Below, one piece after another: positions 11,686-23,302 of a DNA stretch of 64,000 nt (its first letter is position 1; each line of letters starts with the position of its first letter). Source of the stretch: Pristionchus mayeri (taxonomy: Eukaryota; Nematoda; Chromadorea; Rhabditida; Neodiplogasteridae); assembly GCA_036245805.1 (NCBI GenBank), contig BTRK01000001.1, positions 29,209,087-29,273,086 of the forward strand, written 5' to 3'. The translations under genes and the position numbers were made by a program. The notes below the pieces were generated by a model that was not told the origin of the DNA, ran no database searches, and saw nothing but the letters and a program-made list of their open reading frames with translations.

Positions 11686-13257
11686 ACGGGTATCACCAGT
11701 CAGTGGAGGCTTGTGGGAACAATTTCCAACTTTTATTTTTTGTTTGCCTTCATATTATAGTGGTAGCATACACTAGAGCCAACTTCTCGAAAAATCTAGG
11801 CCACACGTCCCAGAGCCGGCTTTTAGGAATTTTCCGGTTTTGCTCCCGGCTATACTGTATCTCAGCTCCCAGACGAGCTAGAGACTTGGCAAGGTGCTCA
11901 AAATGATCGGAAAAATATAATAAAAAACTTTCATGTTATGAACTAAGCGATATAAGCAACGCTCGCCAAGTTATGCTCTATAAAGCAGATTTTGATCGAG
12001 ATAAAAAATCGTAGCTTTTTCGAGAGTATGCGTTTCAAGCAATTTTATTGCCAAATATAGTAGGTCGAGTTCATACACGACTATAAAAAAAACACAAGTC
12101 GATTTCTGTGATAGGCCTTTTTGGCAATATGTATATTTGAATGCTCCAAAGTGACGTTGGCCATAAAAAGATGTTCGTTACCCTGCTTTGTTTTGCCCAT
12201 TATTTAATACCTATTACTATATTTCAACATTTCTGTAATAGGAGACTTCGATAACGTCGAAAAAATAAGAGATTTCACAACTTCTGAAAATTCGATTTTG
12301 AGACCTCAGTTTTCATCAAATTTACGGCTATCCAAGTCAGAAATTTGACAACAGCTACTATCAACGCTGGGTGGAACCTACAGCAGGCTTCCACTTGAAT
12401 TGATTTCTATGAAAAGAACTTCTATAGGCGCTCTAAAAGTTATTATATTTTGCTTCGAAGATGCTCGTTCGAAAGGGAATTTTCAGAACAATTAATTTTT
12501 TTGATGTTCAGAATATAATATTTAGCACGGTTCAAGTATATTTCTCAATTGTTGGTAACAATGTATGGTTAAATCAACATTAGAACTTACTAGCTTTGAG
12601 ATACGTAAATTTGGTAAAAAAGGGGTCTCAAAAATCGAATTTTCAGAAGTTGTGAAATCTCTTATTTTTTCGACGTTATCGAAGTCTCCTATTACAGAAA
12701 TGTTGACATATAGTAATAGTCATTAAATAATGGGCAAAACAAAGCAGGGTAACGCACATCTTTTTATGGCCAACGTCACTTTGGAGCATTCAAATGCATA
12801 TTGCCAAAAAGGCCTATCACAGAAATCGACTTGTGTATTTTTTATATTCGTGTATGAACACGACCTACTATATTTGGCAATAAAATTGCTTGAAACGCAT
12901 ACTCTCGAAAAAGCTACGATTTTTTATCTCGATCAAAATCTGCTTTATAGAGCATAACTTGGCGAGCGTTGGTTATACCGCTTAGGTCATAACATAAAAG
13001 TTTTTTATTATATTTTTCCGATCATTTTGAGCACCTTGCTATGTCTCTAGCTCGTCTGGGAGCTGAGATACAGTATAGCCGGGAGCAAAACCGGAAAATT
13101 CCTAAAAGCCGGCTCTGGGACCTGTGGCCTAGATTTTTCGAGAAGTTGGCTCTAGTGTATGCTACCACTATAATATGAAGGCAAACAAAAAATAAAAGTT
13201 GGAAATTGTTCCCGAGGGGTCGTTTTTTCCTCCACTGACTCATGATACACGTGTTAA
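11686..13257. mobile_element. Foldback element FB1
   Basis: This palindrome of about 1.57 kb has arms that match almost base for base. ACGGGTATCACCAGTCAGTGG at the left end mirrors CCACTGACTCATGATACACG at the right. Internally, CCTAAAAGCCGGCTCTGGGA mirrors the left-arm CCAGAGCCGGCTTTTAGG. The arms run nearly to the centre (about 12450), so the transcript or single strand could form a very long hairpin. No transposase frame is seen. The element at 41496-43006 shares its termini and the CCGGCTTTTAGGAAtTTTCCGG subterminal motif. Confidence 0.85.
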
Positions 13258-13704
13258 ACGGACCGAGAGGTGTTTTAGTGTTTTTGTAATATATTCTACG
13301 GTTCTTTGAAACTCACCATGCATGTTGCCTTGAGTGCAGTAGGAAACGTGTTCAAAATTTTTCCAGTAAGCGCCATCGTTGCTCTGAATGCATGAACTTG
13401 TAAGGCGAGACAATTAGATAAATTTCAAATTTCCGTATTTCGTGTAATGAAGTGCTTTGTAAACATCCAACGACTGGAAGTAATTCCAATCTGTGCGATT
13501 AAAAAAATTTACAAGCTCCGAAACATGGGCTGGAAAATAATATGGGGAAAACGCCGAACAAGAATTCAAATTGTTCGGAATACATTGTGTAAGCATTGCC
13601 GTTTGTGTAAGCACCGAACAATTTCTGGCATAGCCCAAAAAGGTCAAATCTGCGAAACTGTCTGATTTTGGCATACTCATTTCGTTCAAAGATTGATCGT
13701 AGGC

Positions 13705-14312
13705 TCCAGATGGTGTCACGTTGAAATCAAACGTGTTTGAATATCTCGATTTCAGAAGTCACTAAAATTAAGTGAAACGGATTTTCTGCGCAGAATTACG
13801 CCAGTAAATTGCATATTTTCATGACAAATTATAAAACTTTTTAGCGTCGTAATTGTGTAAATTTGTGCTCAAAAAAGTCGCGATAAAAAGTAGTTTTGGC
13901 GATTCCATCGACCTAGGTCATTGTCTTGACCCCTTCCGAATCTATTTTGAGGCTGATAACAATAAGAAACTCGGGTAGATCACCTAACATTAAGTAGATG
14001 GAATCGCCGAAGTTACTTTCATGAGCTGTCACTCTCGACCGCCAACAATCTTATCGCGACCTTTTCTCTCACATTTGAACGCATACTTCTCTCGTCATGC
14101 CGGTCCGAGTGGTCTCCCCTAGTCTCGCGGGATACATTTTTTCACTAAAAAGTTAGTTTTTAATAATTTTTAATACATTTTCACGAAAAAATGTAACATA
14201 CTGGCGTCATCGCCGTTTACTTCTGCACTGGGCATCTGTTCCACTTTCTTTGACTGGCCAATGGAGTCGAGATATTCGAAAATGTTTGATTTCGACGTAA
14301 CACCAACTGGAG
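13705..14312. repeat. Small foldback, partly degenerate
   Basis: GGTGTCACGTTGAAATCAAA at about 13710 is inverted at about 14300 (GGTGTTACGTCGAAATCAAA on the minus strand). Inner words GTCGCGATAA and GCGATTCCATC are also mirrored (13880 against 14010-14060). It lies just downstream of the Cys-rich gene and may overlap its 3' exons. Confidence 0.55.
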
Positions 14313-14519
14313 CCAATGTTTAAGTTTAAGTCAATGTTTAACCATTTTTTATCCAAACAGTGTTTAATCAAAATTAATATGATTACCACAATCAGCATGT
14401 CGGATTACACCAAATCAGACAGCTTCACCGAATTGTAGTTTTTAGACCTTGCAAAAACTCCTCTGAATTGTCCGATTCTCACGCAAACGGGCTCATATAT
14501 TTGTGTAATAATATTTACT

Positions 14520-17107
14520 TGATGTGCAAGGACGAAGGAGGACAGGGAGGAAGCACGTTCTTCGCCACTGGCCCCGTGCATTGATAGGCACCGGTGGGGT
14601 CGGGAAAAGTCGCTAGTGGCTGGCACGGGCATGCCGAGACATCTGAAATTGGTTGTTTATCTGGCTCTGTTGCACGTTAGAGGTTCCAAATCAATTTCCA
14701 GAAGCATTTAATAATTATATAAATAAAAATAGTTCTACAGGGGGTAGCGACAGAAAGAGAGGACAAAGAAAGAGAGAGATCTGAAAGAACTAGGGTATTA
14801 GAATTTTAGTGTTTGGCAGTTTACCAACCCAGAAAACGGGGCTGGTTCCCGGCAATAATGTCCAAACGACTTTTGACGGTAAAACGCCGAGAATATGGTA
14901 TGAGTGATGTGGAATGATAATCATCTCGGCTCACTCGTAATTTCAGCACACGCGAGAGCCATTGCGTAGACTGTGGCACTCGTCGCCTCGCCGACGAAGT
15001 TGATCTTCCACTATAATTCGTGGCATCGAACACGCTAGTCTTCGCTACCGTACTTGACTTCTTAACCACAATACATCATCACATCAATTTATCAAGGCCG
15101 AACAAATGCAATCAGATTCTACATACAAAATACTCTGTATTAGGTGATACTATAGAACGAACTATGCAGGAGACCAATGGGACGAGCCAAATTTAGTTTG
15201 TTGAAAGTAATAAAGAACGACTTCGCGGAATTAACTAAATTAACCGAGCAGCATACACAAAATCGAGAGGTGTGGAAGGAGAGGATAGCATAACCCGCTA
15301 TCCTTATACAGTTCATTCAGCTTAATCAGAAAACAACAAGAAAATCGTGTTGTTTTCGTTTTTTGTACGTAGCATCTGATTGCATTTGCTCAACCTGGAT
15401 AAATTGATGTGATGATGAATTGTGTTTTTTTTAAAAGAAGAATTGGGTGGGTTCCTCACCATTCCGACAGCGGAATCGTACGACAGCACGTTGATGTAGA
15501 AATTCTGCAGCGTCTGGAGCTTTCCAGCTGCATCCCGATATCTGGATTTTTAAAATATATTTTAATGCAAATAATAATGTATGTATCGCTTATTGCGTGT
15601 TTTACCAGCAAAAATTAATGGAGATGCATACAGGGGGAACTAGTCAATATCGCGAAGTTGACTAATTTTGGGTTGTAATTTTGGTGAATGTGCATCTAAA
15701 GATGCACACTCTTCAATGCTTGCACTATAGGCACTCCATTCACACCGATGCCATTATTTCATGCCTTCTACGAGTTTGAACCGAATTTATCTTATCAAAA
15801 TTACTACACCAAATTAGGAAAAAGAATTAAACATACCGAATCTCAATCAGAATACAGAATATAATTGAATCAGAATAAAATCAGAATAAAAAAGACATAA
15901 TACCGAATCAGGATCATCGGTCCCTCCTGCCCACCGCATCTTCTCCTCGGACAGGCCTCGTTCACTCCGTACGTCAGCAGGAAGGGCATAAGTCGAGCGC
16001 ACGGATCATCGCCCATTACTGCCATCGAGTCGGGATCTGCAAATTCGCCATTATATTTTTGATTTTCCATTATTGTTCGATGCGATGAATGAGGGTTGTG
16101 TGTCAAATAATCAAGCTTCTTGAACACATTTCCACGAGGAAGTCTGTTCGGTCTCGGCTCTCGTTCTAGCTTCAAGGCTTGCGCGAGTCTTATTTGGAGC
16201 AATCGTCTGACTCTCTTCGTTTTACACGCTCTCTCGTCGGTTACAGTGAGCGAGATAGTGCATGGAATGAAGAGAGTGAGACGATTGCTCCTTATTTGTT
16301 AGATGCGCTTGTTCAAAGCTCACATGGACAGCCCACGTTGCTCTTGTAGTGACGTGTGTACGGCCTCAGGCATGTGAGGGGCGGAGGAATCGGATCATCG
16401 CTTAGTTGCACGCAGCTACCATCCGAGTTGTACACAACTGACGTGCACTGGAAAGAGAGCCATTTTAGGATATCTTGCACCTCAGTGTGATATATCTTTC
16501 CATGTTAATGCTACTCTATAAATGGAAAAAAATGTTTGAAATTATTCGATGTTCACATCGGGGGTTGCCAAATAAAGAACGATTTCGCGGGACCATTTCC
16601 ACCAGATGTATCTCGCCACGTTCAGTTTATCCCACATAGACATAAAAAAATAATTAAATATAATATTTACTTACACCCGGTGTCTCATCGCAGACAGTGT
16701 AGCACCATCCCGCTGATGCCTCCTTGCTGACTGATATGACTGCGTATGGTGTGGTCGAAGTCTCCTTGAGGAAGCAGTTAGGCGAAACTTGACGAGCAAG
16801 CACGCCCTGCAAGAGCGAGATTGTGCTGCTCCCCTAATTGGTTGGCATGAAGGCTGGAGAAAGGATACCACAGAACCTTGATTATGTGCGCACAACGCAG
16901 CGTGTGGAGAGAGCATTTAACATTAAGCTACGTTGGACTGAATTTCGAATTCTGATTGGTATTGCGGATCTCCTAGCGCATGCGATGAACATCAAATGCG
17001 AATAAAATTCTAGAAATACAAAATCGTAGAAGTGGCATTTTGAAATTAATAAAAAAATGTAAACTTACCTGTGCAATAAAGAAGATGGACAGGATGAGGA
17101 AGCGCAT
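14520..17107 (-). CDS. Secreted Cys-rich protein, family unknown
   Basis: I join at least seven minus-strand exons in phase. Exon 1 (17069-17107) encodes the signal peptide MRFLILSIFFIAQ. Exon 2 (16675-16806) has VSPNCFLKE and GWCYTVCDETPG. Exon 3 (16324-16447) has CTSVVYNSDGSCVQLSDD and GCPC. Exon 4 (15904-16036) has DDPCARLMPF and ACPRRRCGG. Exon 5 (15460-15541) has AGKLQTLQNFYINVLSYDSA. A Ser/Arg-rich exon (about 14826-15058) and a Cys exon with SACPCQPLATFPDPTGAYQC follow. Exon 3 resembles the exon at about 27720-27855 of the mucin-like gene (C-S/A-x-Y...SC.L...P..C......C.C), so both share a nematode-style extracellular Cys module. Further exons toward 13414 are possible. Function unknown; secretion is inferred from the leader. 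Confidence 0.6.
15068..15418. mobile_element. MITE-like inverted repeat in intron
   Basis: Terminal words of about 55 bases are inverted: ATCATCACATCAATTTATCA at the left and GATAAATTGATGTGATGATG at the right, followed by GCAATCAGATtCTAC and its mirror. It sits in the intron between exons 5 and 6 of the secreted Cys-rich gene. Confidence 0.7.
16192..16295. repeat. HP hairpin in intron of Cys-rich gene
   Basis: GGAGCAATCGTCTGACTCTC at the left mirrors GAGTGAGACGATTGCTCC at the right. Inner arms ACACGCTCTCTCGTC and GAGCGAGATAGTGC mirror imperfectly. The outer 18 bases are almost perfect. Confidence 0.75.
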
Positions 17108-17557
17108 CCTTCGAAGAAGATGCCTCTAGCCAATTCTAAGGGAAGGCACTGGTTAGGCTGAGGGGCAGTCGCTATGGATACTTTCCTACTAGGAATCAGC
17201 AGATGAAGTTGGCAGTGTCTCAAACACCAGCCCCCCCCCCTTCTCGACAATTGCTCGAAGGCTGATCTCTGCAACTGGGAAGCGGAAATATATTCAAACA
17301 CTCGAAGTGGTTCTCTCCCTCTCGTACACTTTCCTCATCCGGGCAATTATTAACCCTATGATGGCATCGGGAAAAGAAGAGTCTTGAGTAACGCCTGTGT
17401 GACTGCTCAATCCTTTTCAAGCCTAATATCAGAAATTGTACATGGGTTTGAATATCTCACTACAATGCTCAAGAAGGGGACAGCCGTATCACCCCTCTCG
17501 CGAGAGAATCGAGCTGATTCAGGAAATGGGGTGGAAATTGTGAAATGGGTTCCTACC

Positions 17558-18331
17558 ATAGTTGCCCACGCCGGCGGCGACCCCCATTCATGGATGCGCA
17601 CTACTCCCCTCGATTTGAGGGGAGTAGTGCGCAACCATGAATGGGTCATGGTCAAAAATCGGTTGGTAGGTCAATGGTAGGTCAAGACTAGGTACCGTAC
17701 CCGGTCGATAGTATAGTACCCCCAGATACTGTATACCACTACCGTAACCCACGATTATCGCAAACTAACTTTATTTTTAAAAAGTCCCGGTACCGTTCCC
17801 AAACGATTATACAGTACCCAAGTAACTACCGTAACCCAGTTCCTTGGGTCAGATCCAGTTCATTGGGTCAACCATTTTTCTAAAAATGTCAAACATTTTT
17901 CTAAAAATTCCAAATCGATCACATAATGATTCTACAGTAACTAGAGATGTAATAGAATACTTTAAAATAATTGCATGTTCAATTTTGGAATTTTAGAAAA
18001 ATGTTTGACCCAAGGAACTGGATCTGACCCAAGGAACTGGGTTACGGTAGTTACTTGGGTACTGTAAAATCGATTGGGCACGGTACCGGGACTTTTTAAA
18101 AATAAAGTTAGTTTGCGATAATCGTCGGTTACGGTAGTGGTATACGGTATCTGGGGGTACTGTACAATCGATTGAGTGCGGTACCTAGTCTTGACCTACC
18201 ATTGACCTACCAACCGATTTTTGACCATGACCCCCTCCTATTCATGGTTGCGCACTACTCCCCTCAAATCGAGGGGAGTAGTGCGCATGGTCTGAAAACA
18301 CCTCGCCGCCAGTGCTGGGCAACTATGGTTC
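17558..18331. mobile_element. CATAGTTGCC MITE, long copy
   Basis: Ends are CCATAGTTGCCCACGCCGG and GTGCTGGGCAACTATGG. Inner subterminal palindromes GCGCACTACTCCCCTCGA occur on both sides. Between them lies the same GGTACCGTACC...TTAGTTTGCGATAATCG inverted repeat as in copy 1. It lies upstream of the secreted Cys-rich gene start. Confidence 0.85.
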
Positions 18332-18867
18332 CTACTCTTTTTAATCCTCCCAAGGCATGCCTGACTGACCCCCAAAGTCTCAATTTGCATACTTCATTTT
18401 GAGCTTTGGAGATTTTGGTGTATTTTGGAGCTTTGGAACACTTGAAGTCGATAGGATATTTGTGGTGGGTATATGAATCGTAATCGTTAGAACAGGAGTA
18501 GTTCTAGCAGGGAGTCTCTGGATTATTTGGCTCGCACTATTGTGGTTGTCGAAGGAGGGGGAGGGCGAAGTGGGATGGAGAGACAGTATCGGAGTACCCC
18601 CAATACATGCCTTGCTCATCACAGCGAGATTGGCTACGCGTAAAACATGAGCGATATGCTCGATAATTGAACGACCTAGCAAGACGTTCGAAAAAACTAT
18701 CCAAATATATCATCCCTCATACTCTTCATTTCGTTCGATCTATCACTAACAGAGCGGTTCTTTTTTGCATATCTATACCTATATATAAAGCGCAGTGTGT
18801 GTGATGGCGTCTGTCCGGATTGCGAAATAGGGAGGGGAGGGAGTGATGACGTTAGAAAGGTATCGAA

Positions 18868-19075
18868 CCATTACCGTATACCAATCAATAATTAGCATTG
18901 GGCCAACTACAGTATACCAATCGATAATTAGCAGTGGGTCAGCGAATATTCCGTGGGTCAGATTTACATTTTTGACCTTTGATCTTTTAGTTACCATATA
19001 CCAATCAATAATTAGCATTGATCAACTACCGTATACAATCGATAATTAGCCACGGGTCACATATTATTCCATGGG
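18868..19075. repeat. Four-unit tandem repeat
   Basis: Four copies of a CCGTATACCAATCAATAATT-like unit followed by AGCATTG or AGCAGTGGGTCAG are spaced through this stretch. They alternate with GTGGGTCAGATTTA blocks. Composition is unlike the flanks and there is no coding signal. Confidence 0.8.
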
Positions 19076-19115
19076 TCAGATTTATGATTTTAATTTTTGA
19101 TTTCCTCTAGGACGG

Positions 19116-19136
19116 GCCCCCGCCGTAGGCGGGGGC
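19116..19136. other. Perfect GC-rich hairpin
   Basis: GCCCCCGCC, loop GTA, GGCGGGGGC is a 9-base perfect stem. It is isolated in A+T-rich DNA. It could be a residual MITE end; no function is claimed. Confidence 0.8.
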
Positions 19137-19609
19137 AAGCCAGGCTAGTTTAACAAATAAGTAGAAAGTTGTTTTTGAAAGTCAACCCCTAGCGAATTTT
19201 CCCGAAGCGTTTTCTGGGGGGCGGACAAAAGAGCAACAGACATGGGATCACCGTTCGCCGGAGAGTAATGAAGCAGCTGCGCATAAAGAGCAACGCATAT
19301 AAAAACAATTGAAATTTCTTGTATTTCGAAATACTCACAAAAGTAAAAAAAAGAAATGGGAAAACAATGCATATTTTAAAGTGTGATCTATCAATATTCA
19401 ATTTTAACGTAGATGAAATTGCTCGATCATCACGGCACCTTTTTCTTGAAAAGGTACATGATCGAGTTAAGAGGCGACTCACAATTGTTCCCATTTTGTC
19501 CCTTTTATCTAGTCGTTTGTCTCTCTTTTCCACCCTCTTTGTACCTTTCAACTGATAAAAGGAAAGATGGAGAGGTAATCGGCGCACTCTTGCGCCACTT
19601 CCATCGTTC

Positions 19610-22600
19610 ATGCGACTTCTTCTGTATCTCTCCCTATTTCCCGCTGCTTATTCACTGAAATTCCTGGCATTTTCGACGCAATTCGCACGTGCCCATGCGA
19701 ATTACATCGCCCGCCTATCGGATGTGCTTGTGGAGGCTGGACATGAAGTGGTGATTTCATTTTTTATCCTGTGTTGGCACTTTTTTCTACGGAATTGTCC
19801 ATTTGCGTTCTTACAGACCATTCTAGCGCCCGTACTAGCCACATCTATTGGAGGCCCTTTCGCAAAGAAGGCGAAGGTTATCACTGTGAGATAGTCTCGC
19901 CCCACTTGCAATTCTTTTGGTTGTTCATAGAATAGAATAGAATAGATTTATACATGCCTTCTTTTTTGCATGTTTATTTGTTACAATGAATTCAGTAGGA
20001 AAGGTGGGGGGAGGAGATTCATCTCGACGGACTAACTGGATTTTCTGACAATTATTTCAGATTCCGCAGTGTGAGCAGGCGAGAGTGTTCGACGACTTTC
20101 TCGATCGCGTCTCCGCAAATATCTGGGTGATGAGGCACTCGGTGCAGATGATGCAAGAGAGGAGGAGGGTCAACGCCATCTGGGGACACGCCTGTCTCAG
20201 TCAGTTGACCATGTTATCCAGTATTGTCGTCGAGTTCAGACATCAAGCTCATTTACAAACGGGTTGCGATCTCTACAATTCACATTAACTCTATCGCTAA
20301 AAATGATTCAAATAAGCACCAGTTACTCAAGGTGTGCTCGACTCTCCCGGTCTTCTCGATTCGCTAAAATTGGAACACTTCGACGCGGCCTTCTCGGAGT
20401 CGGCGGATGTGTGCGGACCAGGTAGCATCCAACATCATACCGTCTTTGATATCCCTGTACCTTATCGATCATCGTTGTAGTGGTAACAGGAACGATAGAA
20501 GGAGAGATGATAGATTATACAATATTTCGAAATTCAGTACTCTTCCATCTGCTTGGTATCAACAAGTGGGCTGTGACCGACTCCGTGGCTATTCAGAATA
20601 ATTTCGACATCACGCAAACACCCTCGAACCCTGCTTACGTTCCTGGTAAGATTGGATCTGTTTCGAAACTTGCTTTTCATAGACTGCAAAAAAAGAGAAA
20701 ACGTATTGTTTTCGGCACTTGGCCGGATCAGAACGATGTCAAAAAAATGTTACTTACGTACCATGTCTCGCACCGCCCATTGTTCCAATCCGGCCTAGCC
20801 TCGTCTTTTAATAACACCCAGCATTTAGCATTTAGAGTTCGAAAAATGAAAACACGGTCTCTTTGTTCTACACACTCTCTAGACCGGTCGATCGGCGAGA
20901 GAGTGTGTAGAATGAAGAGAGCGTGGTATCGCTTCTCGAACTCTACTGGGTGTGTATGAGATGCCAACTGTTCAGGGATGATGGCCAATGCGGGAGAGCA
21001 GATGTCGTTCGTCGAAAGACTATGAAACACTCTCACTCTCGTCGCGACGCAGTTCATGATTGGCACCGTCTACTCGGACATCGAAGGCGTACTCAGAGAG
21101 CGATTGCCAGACCTACCACCAGTACCGGTGAGAAAGGAAGTCAACATTAAAATATAGGTTAAAGGAGGAGCAAAGGCAAAATTGTTCAAGCTTTCATATG
21201 CACGGCCTAGATCCCCCAACGATAATAATCTCCGAAATTTTCACATTGATATCTCCATTACAAACAGAGCTACCGGTAGTTGGCGGGGAGCCAAATCAGG
21301 GAATGCTCAGGCAACGAGCGAGAGAGGATGCGCCCTGAAGAGAGTTCTTCTGTAATTGAAACAGATTTCAACCGGGCGCGCGTTTGCCTTTACTCCTCCT
21401 TTAACACGGTGAAATACGAAGATATCAATCGAATAGATACTAATTATATCACGCTACTTTAGGAAATCCTTGCCTCAAACTCCCTGGTGTTTCTCAATTC
21501 GGAACCACTCGTGGACTTTCCGAGGCCGTCGTCGGCAAGAGTCATCGACATCGGTGGCATCACGGTGGCCGGAGAGAGGAACAAACCGATAAATGAGGTG
21601 CGCTCCGGGCTTGCCTTGAATCTCAGAGCTGGAGAAAACACTAAGGAATCACACTTCGGAGTGCCTGCAAGGAGAAATATCTATAGCGCGAATAACAAGC
21701 AATTAGAATTAGAAATTTCAATATATTGTTCCATAACTACTGGTAAAAAATGTAACATGGTTATAACCGTGCTACGTCTAAGATGCAATTCAGACCTGGT
21801 CTTCCATTCTTGATCTCCGTCCTAAGACGATTCTGATCTCGTTTGGATCCATGGCGAAAGCGTTCACCATGCCGGCAGAATACAAGCAAACGATTCTGTC
21901 AACTATCAACAAATTCCCCGACGTGACCTTCATTTGGAAGTATGAGGTGAAGGAAGACATGCATGCCCAAAAGCAGGAAAGATTTTGCAGAGACCCGAGG
22001 ACAACATTTCCGCCGGGGTTCCGAATCTCATCGGGTCCGCATGGGTGCCGCAAAACAATTTGCTACGTGAGTCGGGTTGCTCGAAGCACGACCAGTTGAC
22101 TCTTTTCGTTAATGGACAAAATAGTATGTTTCTTTCGGAAAGCATGGCCTTTTTACTTGTTTTCTATTTTCAATTATTCAGATGATGCTAGACTAACAGC
22201 CTTCATCACTCATTGTGGACAGGGAAGCACCGCGGAGAGCATCGATGCGGGTGAGAGCCAATCTCGAATCTAGGAAAAAAAGCCAATCTAGGAAATTACC
22301 CCCTATGCTATGATCTTTCCTCTCGTAAAAGCAGTAGCCTCCATCCCGATCCCATTTCCTTCTAGAGTCCTGCATGAGCCACTTCACAGGAACAACTATA
22401 TTTATGAATGAATGTTTTTCCTCTGACCTCTCTGCCATGTTCCTCCATCTTGCACCTAGCACCCCCTTCAGGAATTCCCGTTGTCGTCATTCCCGTGCTC
22501 GCGGATCAGCTGAGAAACGCGCATCAAGTAGAGCGAAATGGGCTCGGCATCAGACTGCAGAAGGAAGATCTAGCAAGAGAGGGACCACTGGAAGAGGCAA

Positions 22601-23167
22601 TCCGCGAAATACTCAGCAATGACAGGTTAGGCCAGCATTTTACGTTGTTTAGCACTAAACATTGCAGATATCGTCAGCAAGCAAAGAAGATACAGCGAAT
22701 GGTAGAGGGCAGACCGTTCCCCATGAAAGAGGTGAGTATACCGGTTCATTTAAATCTCCGTACCAAGCCCGACTACTAGGATCGACATGGAGAAAATTAC
22801 CTTCGTCCATGTGTTCCACCATTTCATATGCTTAGACTCTTAAAGTTGTATCATCGGCTTCGAGCTGTTCCCATTTTAGAGAAAGGGTGGAACATGAAAG
22901 TACGAGCACGAAATGTTACCGAATCGCACAGGAGTGGCTCGAAAAACGAAATTTCAGGTATTTGTTCGAAACATGGAATTCCTGGCCAAGCATGGTCCAC
23001 TTCGTCACCTCGATCATTTCGGACGGCATCTCAACTTCTTCCAGTACTATCTGATCGATGTGATCGCAGTTGTGCTGATCACCGGGTCTATCATCTCTTA
23101 TAGCTGCTTCATGGTTGTCCGTTGCGGTTTCCGTAAGCTGTTTACTTCGAAAGCGAAGCGTGATTGA
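19610..23167 (+). CDS. UDP-glycosyltransferase with internal TGA
   Basis: UGTs transfer sugars from UDP-sugars to lipophilic acceptors in the ER lumen. Thirteen exons join in frame: 19610-19750, 19817-19885, 20061-20199, 20332-20421, 20538-20645, 20976-21127, 21463-21597, 21794-21946, 21991-22066, 22182-22250, 22472-22625, 22668-22731, 22958-23167 (520 codons). Residues 1-15 form a leader. His29 in FSTQFARAHANY fits the catalytic base. Further motifs are ITQTPSNPAYVPG, LISFGSMAKAF, AWVPQNNLL, the donor-binding signature FITHCGQGSTAESIDAG then PVVVIPVLADQLRNA, a C-terminal membrane helix (VIAVVLITGSIISYSC), and the tail KAKRD, a KxKxx ER-retrieval signal. Codon 199 (21023-21025) is TGA inside exon 6, with normal UGT sequence on both sides, so this allele is null, recently dead or a base error. 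No intron that removes it looks natural. Identification is very sure; activity is not. Confidence 0.92.
19922..19992 (-). mobile_element. Possible LINE 3' tail in UGT intron 2
   Basis: On the minus strand, AACATGCAAAAAAGAAGGC leads into a short tandem TTCTA tail (AATAGAATAGAATAGA on plus). This layout resembles a 5'-truncated LINE or SINE insertion. It is too short to assign. Confidence 0.3.
20838..20945. repeat. HP hairpin in UGT intron 5
   Basis: GAGTTCGAAAAATG mirrors CGCTTCTCGAACTC at the ends. The centre TACACACTCTCTAGACCGG mirrors CGGCGAGAGAGTGTGTAGA, giving a stem of about 20 pairs. It is the best-preserved copy of the family. Confidence 0.85.
21158..21407. mobile_element. MITE family TTAAAGGAGGAG, copy 1
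   Basis: Ends GTTAAAGGAGGAGCAAAGGC and GCCTTTACTCCTCCTTTAAC are inverted. The interior carries CTCCGAAATTTTCACATTGA and a GAGAGTTCTTCT motif shared with copies at 26060, 45882 and 55722. It lies in UGT intron 6 with no coding capacity. Confidence 0.85.
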
Positions 23168-23302
23168 AAAAATAAATTATCGCAAATTTTACGATATTCG
23201 ATCAAATATTACATTTTTATCGAGCGTTATCCGCTTTTAAATGCAAGGGATAATGATGTGAACAGTGGCGCTAGATAGGATGAGAATTTTTAGAGACAAC
23301 TG

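Larger units (their letters stand above)
18332..19609. other. Spacer before the glycosyltransferase gene
   Basis: No supported exon lies here. It holds the tandem repeat at 18868 and the GC hairpin at 19116. The sequence just before 19610 is pyrimidine-rich and could hold the UGT promoter, but no clear element is recognisable. Confidence 0.4.
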
